Shown here one piece after another: positions 43,294-51,705 of a DNA stretch of 64,000 nucleotides (position 1 is its first letter; the number at the start of each line of letters is the position of its first letter). The position numbers and the translations under genes are program-made. The DNA comes from an uncultured Psychrobacter sp. (GTDB lineage Bacteria; Pseudomonadota; Gammaproteobacteria; Pseudomonadales; Moraxellaceae), in contig CANMUI010000001.1 in the NCBI GenBank assembly GCA_947501045.1, forward strand, positions 434,001-498,000, given 5' to 3'. Under the pieces are notes generated by a model, which was not told the DNA's origin, searched no databases, and saw only the letters and a program-made list of their open reading frames with translations.

Positions 43294-45180
43294 ATGACAA
43301 GCCCTGATATTATTTATTATAACGGCAATATGACTACCCTTGATCCTAACAAACCGAGTGCAAGCGCTGTTGCTATCAAAGATGACCGTTTCATCGCTGT
43401 CGGCAATGATAAAGATGTCCGCGCGCTAGCAGGCGAAAACACGAAGCTGATTAATCTTAATAGTCGCAGTGTAATACCGGGATTATTTGATAATCACACG
43501 CATGTTATTCGCGGTGGTTTGAATTATAATATGGAGCTACGATGGGATGGAGTGCGCTCGCTTGCCGATGCTATGGCTATGCTCAAAGCGCAAGTGGATA
43601 AAACCCCTTCACCGCAGTGGGTACGTGTCGTTGGTGGTTTTACGGAGAATCAGTTTGTAGAAAAGCGCTTGCCAACTTTGGATGAGATCAATGCCATCTC
43701 ACCTGATACGCCAGTCTTTATTCTGCACCTATATGATCGCGCCTTATTAAACGCTGCGGCTCTGCGCACTGTAGGATATACCAAGGACACTCCAGAGCCG
43801 CCAGGCGGTGAGATTCAGCGCGATGTCAATGGCAATCCAACGGGTCTGCTTATCGCTCAGCCGAATGCCACTATTCTTTATGCCACTTTAGCCAAAGGGC
43901 CAAAGCTGCCTTTTGATTATCAAGTCAATTCAACTCGTCACTTTATGCGTGAGCTTAATCGCTTGGGCGTGACTGGTATCATTGATGCCGGCGGCGGTTC
44001 ACAAAACTTCCCTGATGATTATGAGGTAGTGCAAAAGCTGAACGATGATAACCAGCTGACCGTGCGCATGGCTTATAATTTATTCACCCAAAAGCCCAAA
44101 GAAGAAAAAGAAGACTTCTTGAGATGGACGCAAACTACCAACTATAAGCAGGGCGATGATTATTTCCGTCATAATGGTGCCGGTGAAATGCTAGTATTCT
44201 CTGCCGCTGACTTTGAAGATTTTCGTCAGCCGCGTCCCGAGATGCCGCCTGAGATGGAAGGTGATCTCGAAGAGGTTATCCGTATCTTGGTACAAAATAA
44301 GTGGCCTTGGCGTATGCATGCCACTTATGATGAGACTATTGAGCGCTCACTAAACGTGTTTGAAAAGGTCAATAGAGATATGCCTATTGATGGCCTTAAC
44401 TGGTTCTTTGACCATGCAGAAACCATCTCACAGCGCAACATTGACCGTATTGCTGAGCTTGGCGGCGGAATCGCGGTGCAGCATCGCATGGCGTATCAGG
44501 GCGAGTATTTTGCTGAGCGTTATGGTACTGCTGCGGCCGCTAATACGCCGCCGGTTAAGCAAATGCTCGATAGCGGTGTCAATGTGTCAGCCGGTACCGA
44601 TGCAACCCGCGTCGCCTCTTATAATCCATGGGTATCGCTTGCCTGGCTGATCACTGGTAAAACCGTTGGTGGTATGAAGCTTTATGATCAGAACAACTTA
44701 GTCGATCGCGAAACAGCGCTACGGATGTGGACTGAAAAAGTCGCTTGGTTCTCTAATCAAGTCGGTGAGCGTGGCCGCATTGAAGTCGGGCATTTGGCTG
44801 ACTTTATCGTACCGAGTAAGGACTTCTTTAAAGTCGCTGAGAATGAGATCCCGTTTCTCACTTCAAACATGACGGTGGTTGGCGGTAAAGTGGTTTATGC
44901 CGATGATGAATTCTCTGATTATGACACGCCGCTACCGCCTGCGATGCCAGACTGGTCGCCGGTAAATCAATACGGCGGTTACGGGGCGTGGGGCGAGCCT
45001 GAAGGTGCTGGCAAAAATTCATTGTCGCCGCTAATGAATCAAGCCGCAATGGCTTGCGGCTGCGCTAGCGCCTGCACTCTGCACGGGCATAACCATGCCA
45101 AAGCTTGGACATCCAAAGCACCAGTCTCTAACTTCAAAGACTTCTTTGGTGCCTTTGGCTGCTCTTGCTGGGCGGTTTAA
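43294..45180 (+). CDS. YtcJ-like amidohydrolase with Cys/His-rich tail
   Basis: This 628-residue protein was read from the ATG at 43294 with AAGGATAAAATA before it; an in-frame alternative at 43255 has no ribosome site. The amidohydrolase fold shows FDNHTHVIRGG (metal His pair, near residue 68), WRMHATYDETIE, FDHAE and VSAGTDATRVASYNP (metal Asp). A composite beta-sandwich is formed by both ends. This matches the YtcJ/DUF3369-like branch, often annotated as hydrolase of N-acyl or exoenzyme-regulating type; the substrate is unknown. The last 45 residues are unusual: CGCASACTLHGHNH and GCSCWAV. A terminator follows. Confidence 0.85.
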   Translation: MTSPDIIYYNGNMTTLDPNKPSASAVAIKDDRFIAVGNDKDVRALAGENTKLINLNSRSVIPGLFDNHTHVIRGGLNYNMELRWDGVRSLADAMAMLKAQVDKTPSPQWVRVVGGFTENQFVEKRLPTLDEINAISPDTPVFILHLYDRALLNAAALRTVGYTKDTPEPPGGEIQRDVNGNPTGLLIAQPNATILYATLAKGPKLPFDYQVNSTRHFMRELNRLGVTGIIDAGGGSQNFPDDYEVVQKLNDDNQLTVRMAYNLFTQKPKEEKEDFLRWTQTTNYKQGDDYFRHNGAGEMLVFSAADFEDFRQPRPEMPPEMEGDLEEVIRILVQNKWPWRMHATYDETIERSLNVFEKVNRDMPIDGLNWFFDHAETISQRNIDRIAELGGGIAVQHRMAYQGEYFAERYGTAAAANTPPVKQMLDSGVNVSAGTDATRVASYNPWVSLAWLITGKTVGGMKLYDQNNLVDRETALRMWTEKVAWFSNQVGERGRIEVGHLADFIVPSKDFFKVAENEIPFLTSNMTVVGGKVVYADDEFSDYDTPLPPAMPDWSPVNQYGGYGAWGEPEGAGKNSLSPLMNQAAMACGCASACTLHGHNHAKAWTSKAPVSNFKDFFGAFGCSCWAV

Positions 45181-45221
45181 ATTTTCATCGATGTGATGTA
45201 TAGTTAAAATGAATAAAGTTC

Positions 45222-45253
45222 AAACCCGTTAAAATTATTTTAGCGGGTTTTTA
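45222..45253 (+). terminator. Intrinsic terminator of the amidohydrolase gene
   Basis: AAACCCGTTAAAA pairs with TTTTAGCGGGTTT (one G-U pair), and the T-rich end follows directly. Confidence 0.85.
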
Positions 45254-45373
45254 TTTCATGTATTGTTCTTGAAAAGAGAATAGTTATTTATTATTAGGTA
45301 GGTTTATCTATCCATACTTAACAATTATAATAGCTACATTGTTTCAGACAACCTAATTAATAAAGGAAATACT

Positions 45374-46084
45374 ATGCAAACTATTTATCATGCAGCAGAT
45401 TCTCGCGGCGATGCCAACCACGGCTGGCTTAAAAGCCGTCACACTTTTAGCTTTGCGAATTATCATAATCCTGAACGTATGGGCTTTGGTGCTCTGCGCG
45501 TCATCAACGACGACCAAGTGATCGCCGGTCAGGGCTTTGGTAAGCACTCGCACCGTGATATGGAAATCATTAGTATTCCACTATCGGGTAAGCTTGGTCA
45601 TGGCGATGATATCGGTAATAACGGTATTATTGAGACCGGCGAGATCCAAGTGATGTCAGCAGGTACAGGTATCACTCATAGCGAGATGAATGCTGATAAC
45701 AATGAGCCTGTCAAGTTTTTGCAGATTTGGGTCATACCCAATAAAGGTGGTGTCACTCCGCGCTATCAGCAAATACGTATAGACGAAGATATGAAGCACA
45801 ACGAGTTCAATCAAGTACTATCGCCAAACCCAGATGATGCTGGAGTGTGGATTCATCAAAACGCTTGGTTCAATATGGGCGATTTTGACAAAGGCGTCAC
45901 TCAAACTTATCAGCTAAACGATCCTAATAATGGCGTTTATGTTTTCGTTATTAGCGGTAAAGTGACGATCAATGGCAAAACACTAGATACCCGTGATGGT
46001 TTAGGTATTGTCGATACCAAAAACTTTACGATGGATGTAGAAGAGGACACTAGAGTATTGGTTATGGAAGTACCGGTTCAATAA
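45374..46084 (+). CDS. Pirin-family protein (YhhW-like quercetinase type)
   Basis: This 236-residue bicupin-type protein has HSHRDMEIISIPLSGKLGHGDD (metal His residues near 57-62 and Glu) and SAGTGITHSEMNADNNEPVKFLQIWVIPN, the two halves of the pirin N-terminal cupin. The length and sequence match E. coli YhhW, an iron- or copper-dependent quercetin dioxygenase in vitro. AAAGGAAATACT lies before the ATG. It is the first of two pirins here, likely oxidative- or electrophile-stress related. Confidence 0.9.
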   Translation: MQTIYHAADSRGDANHGWLKSRHTFSFANYHNPERMGFGALRVINDDQVIAGQGFGKHSHRDMEIISIPLSGKLGHGDDIGNNGIIETGEIQVMSAGTGITHSEMNADNNEPVKFLQIWVIPNKGGVTPRYQQIRIDEDMKHNEFNQVLSPNPDDAGVWIHQNAWFNMGDFDKGVTQTYQLNDPNNGVYVFVISGKVTINGKTLDTRDGLGIVDTKNFTMDVEEDTRVLVMEVPVQ

Positions 46085-46345
46085 AGGCAGGTAGGCTGAA
46101 GAAATTATAGTAATTATTTGGATCTATCGGCTCTTATAGGCTAGGTTGAAAGAAGCCAGAGTTTGGGTTATTAAATAAAAAAAGACTTAAAATAAAAGTT
46201 ACTTAAATGGTTACTTAAATAATAAATAGTAGTTAATTTTAATTACCCAAATCCGGTTCTTATTAGTCTATAATTTGTTAATAGTCGTCACTTAACTATA
46301 AATATTACTTAATAAACTTCATCTTATATAGAAAAGAGGTCAATT
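46085..46345. other. 261-bp gap between the pirin genes, with a 12-bp tandem repeat
   Basis: GTTACTTAAAT(G/A) occurs twice in tandem at 46198-46221. No terminator or strong promoter could be singled out. The same core, reversed (ATTTAAGTACC), is tandemly repeated at 56600-56623 before the UPF0149 gene. Confidence 0.45.
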
Positions 46346-47284
46346 ATGTCTATCGAAATTTTAGAACCACGCTTAGCTGACGTGGGCGGTATTCCTATCG
46401 CCCGTTTGCTGCCAAATACTGGCAAAAAGCCTATTGGCGCTTGGTGCTTTTTGGATCATGCTGGTCCTGCCGAATTTGGTGAGGGTGAGTCAGGTATGCA
46501 AGTTGGTCGTCATCCGCATACCAATTTGCAAACCTTTAGCTGGATGCTCAATGGCGAAGTACTGCATAAAGACAGTTTAGGTAACGAGCAGGTCATCACC
46601 AAGAATCAAGTCAATGTAATGACTGCTGGTACGGGTCTTGAGCAAGGTATTAGTCATACTGAACAAAGCGTGTTTCCAGATACAGGCGGCTCAGCTGATG
46701 CTGCGCGCGCACTGAGCATGGTACAGCTGTGGATCGCACTACCTACTGATCAGAAAATCGAACGTGGCTTTCATCATTATCCACAGCTTCCTACTTGGGA
46801 AGAGGACAATGTCGAGATGATCTTGACTACAGGCAGTTACACCACAGTCTCAGGTAAAAAATATGAGGCACCTACCATTCAATACTCAAAGATGGTTGGT
46901 ATCGACGTGTATTGGAAGGAAGATGGCGAGGTTACACTGACCTTGGAGCCAGGGTTCGAGTACGGTATTTTAGTTTCAGAAGGTGAGATTGAGTCTGAAG
47001 GTAAAGTCTGTCCACAAGATCAGTTGTTGCGCTTTCATGATAGCGATGTGGCAAATAACGAAAGCATCAAGCTGGTTGCCAAAAAAGGCACGCGCGTTAT
47101 GTTTATCGGCGGTGAGCCCTTAAACAATCAAGTACTGCTATGGTGGAACTTTGTTGCGGATAATAAAGAAGAGATCGAACAATCCATCATTGACTGGAAT
47201 AATGGTCATGAACGCTTTGGTAATGTGGACTCTGATATGAAACGTCTACCTGCGCCGGAGTTGCCTGAAGGGTTTAAAGGTTAG
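46346..47284 (+). CDS. Pirin-family protein, second and longer type
   Basis: This 312-residue protein has the N-terminal cupin motif VGRHPHTNLQTFSWMLNGEVLHKDSLG (metal His near 54 and 56) and MTAGTGLEQGISHTEQS. The pirin C-terminal domain includes VMFIGGEPLNNQVLLWWNFVADNKEEIEQSIIDWN, which is highly characteristic. It is not a close copy of the shorter YhhW-like pirin next to it, so the pair is not a recent duplication. AAAGAGGTCAATT lies before the ATG. Confidence 0.9.
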   Translation: MSIEILEPRLADVGGIPIARLLPNTGKKPIGAWCFLDHAGPAEFGEGESGMQVGRHPHTNLQTFSWMLNGEVLHKDSLGNEQVITKNQVNVMTAGTGLEQGISHTEQSVFPDTGGSADAARALSMVQLWIALPTDQKIERGFHHYPQLPTWEEDNVEMILTTGSYTTVSGKKYEAPTIQYSKMVGIDVYWKEDGEVTLTLEPGFEYGILVSEGEIESEGKVCPQDQLLRFHDSDVANNESIKLVAKKGTRVMFIGGEPLNNQVLLWWNFVADNKEEIEQSIIDWNNGHERFGNVDSDMKRLPAPELPEGFKG

Positions 47285-47492
47285 CTCGAAAGACTATCTT
47301 TACAGACAGTATTGTTTAGAAATTTTGTAAAGTTAGTAATGTGAATTAAATTTTATTACAAAATAAAGCTGTTGGTCTGAGCTATATTTTTTATAATAGA
47401 GCAGATTGACTTAGCTTGGAATAACTTAGTACGACTTATTGTTTTAAGTCAAACCTTACCGTTTACAATCATTAATCATTTGGAGAAGAATT

Positions 47493-48104
47493 ATGTCAGA
47501 TCTACAAACGCTAAAAAAACTTGTTGAAAAACGCCGCTCTATTTATGCTTTAGGTAGCAACTTACCCGTATCGAACGACGAAATTGTAAAACTAGTTGAG
47601 CATGCGGTATTGCATGTACCATCAGCGTTTAACTCGCAATCAGCTCGTATCGTGGTATTGTTTGGCGATGATCACAAGAAGTTATGGGACATCACTGAAG
47701 ACAAATTACGTAGTATCGTTAATGACGAAGAGCAATTTGCAGCAACCAAACAAAAGCTTGATGGCTTTAGAGCAGGTGCTGGTACGGTCATGTTCTTTGA
47801 AGATCATAGCGTAGTTAGAGACATGCAAGCTGCTGCACCTCTGTATGCTGATAAGTTCCCAGTCTGGGCGCATCAAACTAGCGCAATGCACCAGTACGAA
47901 ATCTGGACAGCACTTGCCAGTATCGACATTGGCGCCAACTTACAGCATTATAATCCAATCATCGATAAAGAAGTGGCTAGCACTTGGAACATTGATGAGC
48001 ATTGGGAATTAAACGCGCAAATGGTATTCGGTAGCATTGAGCAGCCAGCAGGCGACAAAGAATTCAAACCAGTAGATGAGCGTATGAAAGTATTTGGTAA
48101 ATAA
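47493..48104 (+). CDS. Nitroreductase-family protein (FRM2/HBN1-like)
   Basis: This 203-residue protein has the FMN-binding start VEKRRSIYALGSNLPVSNDEIVKLVEHAVLHVPSAFNSQSARIVVL and the GTVMFFEDHSVVRDMQ segment typical of the FRM2/HBN1/YdgI-like nitroreductases. These reduce nitro compounds or quinones with NAD(P)H and have been tied to oxidative and fatty-acid stress. GGAGAAGAATT lies before the ATG. It ends the redox gene group and is followed by a clear terminator. Confidence 0.9.
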   Translation: MSDLQTLKKLVEKRRSIYALGSNLPVSNDEIVKLVEHAVLHVPSAFNSQSARIVVLFGDDHKKLWDITEDKLRSIVNDEEQFAATKQKLDGFRAGAGTVMFFEDHSVVRDMQAAAPLYADKFPVWAHQTSAMHQYEIWTALASIDIGANLQHYNPIIDKEVASTWNIDEHWELNAQMVFGSIEQPAGDKEFKPVDERMKVFGK

Positions 48105-48138
48105 GATTTATCAGATAGGTTTCAAAAACTCATAACAA

Positions 48139-48176
48139 AAAAGCGCTAGTCTATAGATCATAGGCTGGCGCTTTTT
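48139..48176 (+). terminator. Intrinsic terminator of the nitroreductase gene
   Basis: AAGCGCTAGTCTAT pairs with ATAGGCTGGCGCTT (two G-U pairs) around a five-base loop, followed by a T-run. Confidence 0.88.
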
Positions 48177-48255
48177 CATGCCGTTGATTACGATTATCTA
48201 GAAGCTAAAGGACGAAAACTAGTTCTTCTGACCTTAATAGTTTTTTCAATCTTAT

Positions 48256-48714
48256 TTAGGCGACCGCTTGCTTGTCTTTATTACTCAAGAAATTGTTAGC
48301 TACCCAAGCAGGACCAATTAATAAAAACTGCAGATCTTCAAAAAACGATGGTTTTTTACCTTCAATCTTATGACCGATAAATTGTCCAATCCAAGCGATG
48401 ACAAATACACTGGCCCAAGCTTTAAACCCCCAAGGCATTGCAGCCATAACAGCAAGACAAATCAAGATAAAAATGCCCATTGCAAGAAATAGTGGCGTTG
48501 AGAGCTGCATATAAAAGATGAGTACCAAGGCACTTAAAACTAGAGTAATCCATACCGATAAAGACATGCCCATCCCTAAGATACTAACAAAAATAGTAGG
48601 AACGCATAGCCAGTGAATTTTTTTATTGATTGAGTTTTGATGACTGACAGAGTATTCACTCAGCCATTGCTCAAGAGTACGTTTAGATAGACGCGGTTGA
48701 GAATTGCGAGACAT
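48256..48714 (-). CDS. Mpo1-like (DUF962) membrane protein
   Basis: This 152-residue protein has HQNSINKKIHWLCVP near residues 22-36, the His-rich start of the DUF962/Mpo1 family, followed by three to four membrane helices and FIGHKIEGKKPS with another conserved His. Yeast Mpo1 is an iron-dependent dioxygenase acting on 2-hydroxy fatty acids; bacterial members are mostly uncharacterised. GGAGGTTAGT directly precedes the ATG. It is a single gene, probably linked to lipid alpha-oxidation. Confidence 0.85.
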   Translation of the reverse strand: MSRNSQPRLSKRTLEQWLSEYSVSHQNSINKKIHWLCVPTIFVSILGMGMSLSVWITLVLSALVLIFYMQLSTPLFLAMGIFILICLAVMAAMPWGFKAWASVFVIAWIGQFIGHKIEGKKPSFFEDLQFLLIGPAWVANNFLSNKDKQAVA

Positions 48715-48927
48715 ACTAACCTCCTTGTTAGTTTTTTAATTCGACGGATGCTTAAAAAGCACTCTATGCTAATAACGTTAAATAATTAAAAGTAAGATTA
48801 AAACAGTTTATTATTACTAGTTTTAGCATTATTTGCAGTGATCTACTATGCTTTCTAGTAAACTATGCAGTCATAAGCTATTGTTTCAATAGCAATTGTT
48901 ATTACTCATAGCTGTCCATTTATCAGC

Positions 48928-49680
48928 TTATTGAGCAGGCATTTCTATAGCATTGCGCTCGCTACGATACCACTCATACAGACCCACAAAAGAGTTGACC
49001 TGATAGACCATAGTCTGAATAGCAAAAATATAATTACCGGACATTAAGTTAACTGTCAACCAGACAAAGTTGGAGATAATCCATAACCACCAGTTAAACG
49101 AGTAACGCAAAATCATCGCCGCCTGCGCGGTAATGGATAATATGAAAGCGATCACGTTAATCCAAAAAAAAGAGATGAAGCCTAAAAACTTACTATTATC
49201 ATCTTCGACTACAGCGTAGCCATAGTCTGCCAGCAAAGCATTGACGGTTGGGAATAAAGCCAAGCCGATGACCATAAAAGTGAGAGTGATCAGCCAAACC
49301 CATTTGTTGGCTGACTTGGGCACCATATCGCCATCAGGATCGGTGTGTTTTGACCAATAAAAAATACCATAAAGATGGGTAAAAAAGTTAAACAGTGGCG
49401 CAAGCATCAGACCAACCGAGCCTGCCGTAGCTTGCACAACAACCTCTCCGGAGGTGGCCGCCATACCAAAGCCATTTCCCATAATGTTTTTACGAAACGA
49501 TAAAGACACCACACAGATTAGACCAATAAAAGACACTCCTAAATAGAAGATATCAAGTCCCTTATGTTCTGTAGTCAGCCAAAAACCGGCACTTAGGGCT
49601 GCTACCCCGCAAATAAACCAAATGACGATCCATTGCATTGACCATTTGCCGGTAATATTATCCAATAGCTGAATGCGCAT
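48928..49680 (-). CDS. pnuC: Nicotinamide riboside transporter PnuC
   Basis: This 250-residue protein has seven or so membrane helices. SFNWWLWIISNFVWLTVNLMSGNYIFAIQTMVYQVNSFVGLYEW is the PnuC signature, including the tryptophan-rich substrate site and the N/W pairs. It imports nicotinamide riboside by facilitated diffusion, trapped inside by phosphorylation. The upstream gene on the same strand encodes a NadR-like ribosylnicotinamide kinase 38 bp away, so the two form a salvage operon. Confidence 0.93.
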   Translation of the reverse strand: MRIQLLDNITGKWSMQWIVIWFICGVAALSAGFWLTTEHKGLDIFYLGVSFIGLICVVSLSFRKNIMGNGFGMAATSGEVVVQATAGSVGLMLAPLFNFFTHLYGIFYWSKHTDPDGDMVPKSANKWVWLITLTFMVIGLALFPTVNALLADYGYAVVEDDNSKFLGFISFFWINVIAFILSITAQAAMILRYSFNWWLWIISNFVWLTVNLMSGNYIFAIQTMVYQVNSFVGLYEWYRSERNAIEMPAQ

Positions 49681-49718
49681 AACGCTGTTTTCCTTAAAGT
49701 TTTAAACTTACAATAGTT

Positions 49719-50780
49719 TTATTTTTCGGTATGGTTTGGCTGTTGGTTATAGACATTTTCATTAATAAAAGCGAGAGCTTGTCTGTAGCGTGCATCGTAG
49801 TCCGGCTCATCAATTAGGTGCGGCTCAATGTCGTGACGGGCAAAGATGTCCAGCAGGCGCTGCTCAAAACGTCCCCGTGCTTCAGGATCGCCCAACGAGC
49901 GCATACCATCATCAACCCATGGTGTATTGTTATCAAGCATAATAGTAAAGTCGGCGCGAAATTCATCAATACAGGCACTGACAAAGGGATGTATGCGTCC
50001 TTCATATTCTTCACAGAATGCTTGGGTAGTCACAAAGTCGGTATCAATGATAGTCACAGGTGCTGTCGCATTAAGAGTAGCTACGCGCATTGACTCAGCA
50101 TGATCAAGCGCAATCGGTGCATAATCACTATATTGTAAACCTATTTCACTACCGCCTAAGTCTGTTCCGACATAAAGCCGTCCCATCTCCAGTGCAAAAG
50201 TTGCGCCATAATAATTGGCTAGTTTGTGTACCAAAGTTGTCTTACCCGAGCTTTCACCACCAACGATAGCGACAGTCTTAGTATAGTCGCCGCGTGCCTC
50301 TGGATGAATGGCTGACCAATGTGCCACCGGATTGTGCGCAATCGCATAAGAATCAAACTCAGGATGCAATGGGGTTGTGACAATATCCATGCTTAGCTTT
50401 GCTTGCGTTTGACTCGATGTTAGAGGATGATTATCAGCTATAAATAGTACCGCATCTGCAGGTAGGTTTAATTCAGTAGATATTTGCTGCAATTTAGCAT
50501 TACTAGCAGCAATATCAATAACAACATGATCGAAACTCTCATGTAACGGCAGATCAATCTCGTCAGTGGTATAAATATGAATAAAGGGCAGCTCAGCGCA
50601 AGCCATCTGTAGCCAGCGTGCTTTATCTTGCAAGGTAATATAGAAGTCAGCATGCGGATTAGGGTGCTTAGTGACGACGAGATGTAAACTCTTTGCTTGT
50701 CCTGAAGCATCTAAAATACTACGCATTTGTCCTAAATGCAGCGGCTCGAAATGTCCGATCATCAGTCCGTTATCGTACAT
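49719..50780 (-). CDS. NadR-like protein: intact ribosylnicotinamide kinase, degenerate NMN adenylyltransferase
   Basis: This 353-residue protein was read from the ATG at 50780 (GAGGAAAATT before it); an in-frame extension to 50897 would add 39 unusual residues. There is no N-terminal helix-turn-helix, unlike E. coli NadR. The nucleotidyltransferase domain (1-160) has IGHFEPLHLGQ with Gln18 instead of the last His of HxGH, and the ISxSxIRxNP region reads FDSYAIAHNP. The C-terminal kinase has Walker A GGESSGKTT at 174-182 and a Walker-B-like IIDTDFVTTQ. It probably phosphorylates nicotinamide riboside delivered by PnuC, while adenylylation may need NadD. Confidence 0.85.
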   Translation of the reverse strand: MYDNGLMIGHFEPLHLGQMRSILDASGQAKSLHLVVTKHPNPHADFYITLQDKARWLQMACAELPFIHIYTTDEIDLPLHESFDHVVIDIAASNAKLQQISTELNLPADAVLFIADNHPLTSSQTQAKLSMDIVTTPLHPEFDSYAIAHNPVAHWSAIHPEARGDYTKTVAIVGGESSGKTTLVHKLANYYGATFALEMGRLYVGTDLGGSEIGLQYSDYAPIALDHAESMRVATLNATAPVTIIDTDFVTTQAFCEEYEGRIHPFVSACIDEFRADFTIMLDNNTPWVDDGMRSLGDPEARGRFEQRLLDIFARHDIEPHLIDEPDYDARYRQALAFINENVYNQQPNHTEK

Positions 50781-51114
50781 AATTTTCCTCAAAAATAATT
50801 TTTTAATGGTTCTACCAAAAAAGGTAGCAAAGTCTGCGTAGAGTAACTGTAAGATAAGAGCAACAAAATGAATTCTGAAACATTTTGAAATATTCATTTA
50901 AAATCAGGGAGTTACACTATAAATCCGATAGGTTCTGGTAAGTTCAGGTAGCATAAGTTCACAGAGTATATCCAAACAGTCAACAGACAACAAAGGTATA
51001 CTTGCTATAATTGGTCATAAATTAAGTTAATAGCTATAAATGTAAGTTGATAAAGGTATTTACTTAAATTAACTTAACATTAATTAGAAATATTATAAAA
51101 GAGAGGTATAACAT
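50781..51114. other. 334-bp divergent region between the NadR-like and PspC genes
   Basis: No gene was seen. A small CTACC/GGTAG hairpin (50812-50827) lies in the leader of the NadR-like gene. I recognise no riboswitch-like structure. Confidence 0.4.
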
Positions 51115-51327
51115 TTGGCTAAATTAGCAAAGCTACATCGCTCGCAGAATCATCGCATTATAGCAGGCGTCATGGGTGGTATTGCTGAATATGTAGGATG
51201 GTCACCAACATGGGTGCGCATACTATTTTTCATTATATCTTCATTAAGTGTAGCTGTACCCGGTATTCTTATTTACATTATATTATGGTTGGTTATGCCA
51301 AAAGCTACCACTGAGTCCTATCGGTAA
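51115..51327 (+). CDS. Small PspC-domain membrane protein
   Basis: This 70-residue protein is made almost wholly of a PspC domain: HRIIAGVMGGIAEYVGWSPTWVRILFFIISSLSVAVPGILIYIILWLVMP, with one or two membrane helices. The start is a TTG at 51115, chosen because GAGAGG lies nine bases upstream and no ATG is available. PspC proteins act with PspB in envelope-stress sensing, but free-standing small versions like this have no proven partner. No pspA is in the window. Confidence 0.85.
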   Translation: MAKLAKLHRSQNHRIIAGVMGGIAEYVGWSPTWVRILFFIISSLSVAVPGILIYIILWLVMPKATTESYR

Positions 51328-51705
51328 TAACAAATAAGTAGAGCAGATAACCAAAGCAGTAAGACCTAGAAAACAAAAAGCCTGTATAAACAGGATACTG
51401 AGAATAGACCTTTCCTCCTGCCCAGATGCTAACCCATCTGGGTATTTTTTTGTAAAATTAGAGTCTAGATTTTGATTCTCACTCCCATTTTAAACCTAAG
51501 TTTACAGTCAAGCTATCTACTATTGAGATGTTTATAAAGATGTTTTGTTGAAAAAAGAAATTTAGTTGCGGTAAATATAGCTAAAACCCCCTTTTTTTAG
51601 TAAGGTGAGCAAACAAATAGATAGGCCGTTAAATGCGCGTATAGACGCTAACTTGAACACCGTTTACGTTCAATCCAATACCTCTAATTCTATAGTGATT
51701 TTTTT
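51328..51705. other. 378-bp region upstream of glyQ
   Basis: It contains a CCTGT/ACAGG mini-hairpin (51381-51394) and the terminator at 51421. The 250 bases before glyQ are AT-rich with no clear promoter and no recognisable riboswitch. Confidence 0.45.
51421..51451 (+). terminator. Intrinsic terminator after the PspC gene
   Basis: CCCAGATG pairs with CATCTGGG around a six-base loop, followed by a T-run. Confidence 0.88.

Noticed and set aside
50781..50897. 39-residue N-terminal extension of the NadR-like protein
   Set aside because: The conserved nucleotidyltransferase strand starts right after the ATG at 50780, which has GAGGAAAATT before it; the extension is Phe/Leu-rich and without helix-turn-helix character.
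51452..51705. Glycine riboswitch or T-box before glyQ
   Set aside because: No paired conserved cores or T-box sequence could be found; T-boxes are also not expected in gammaproteobacteria.
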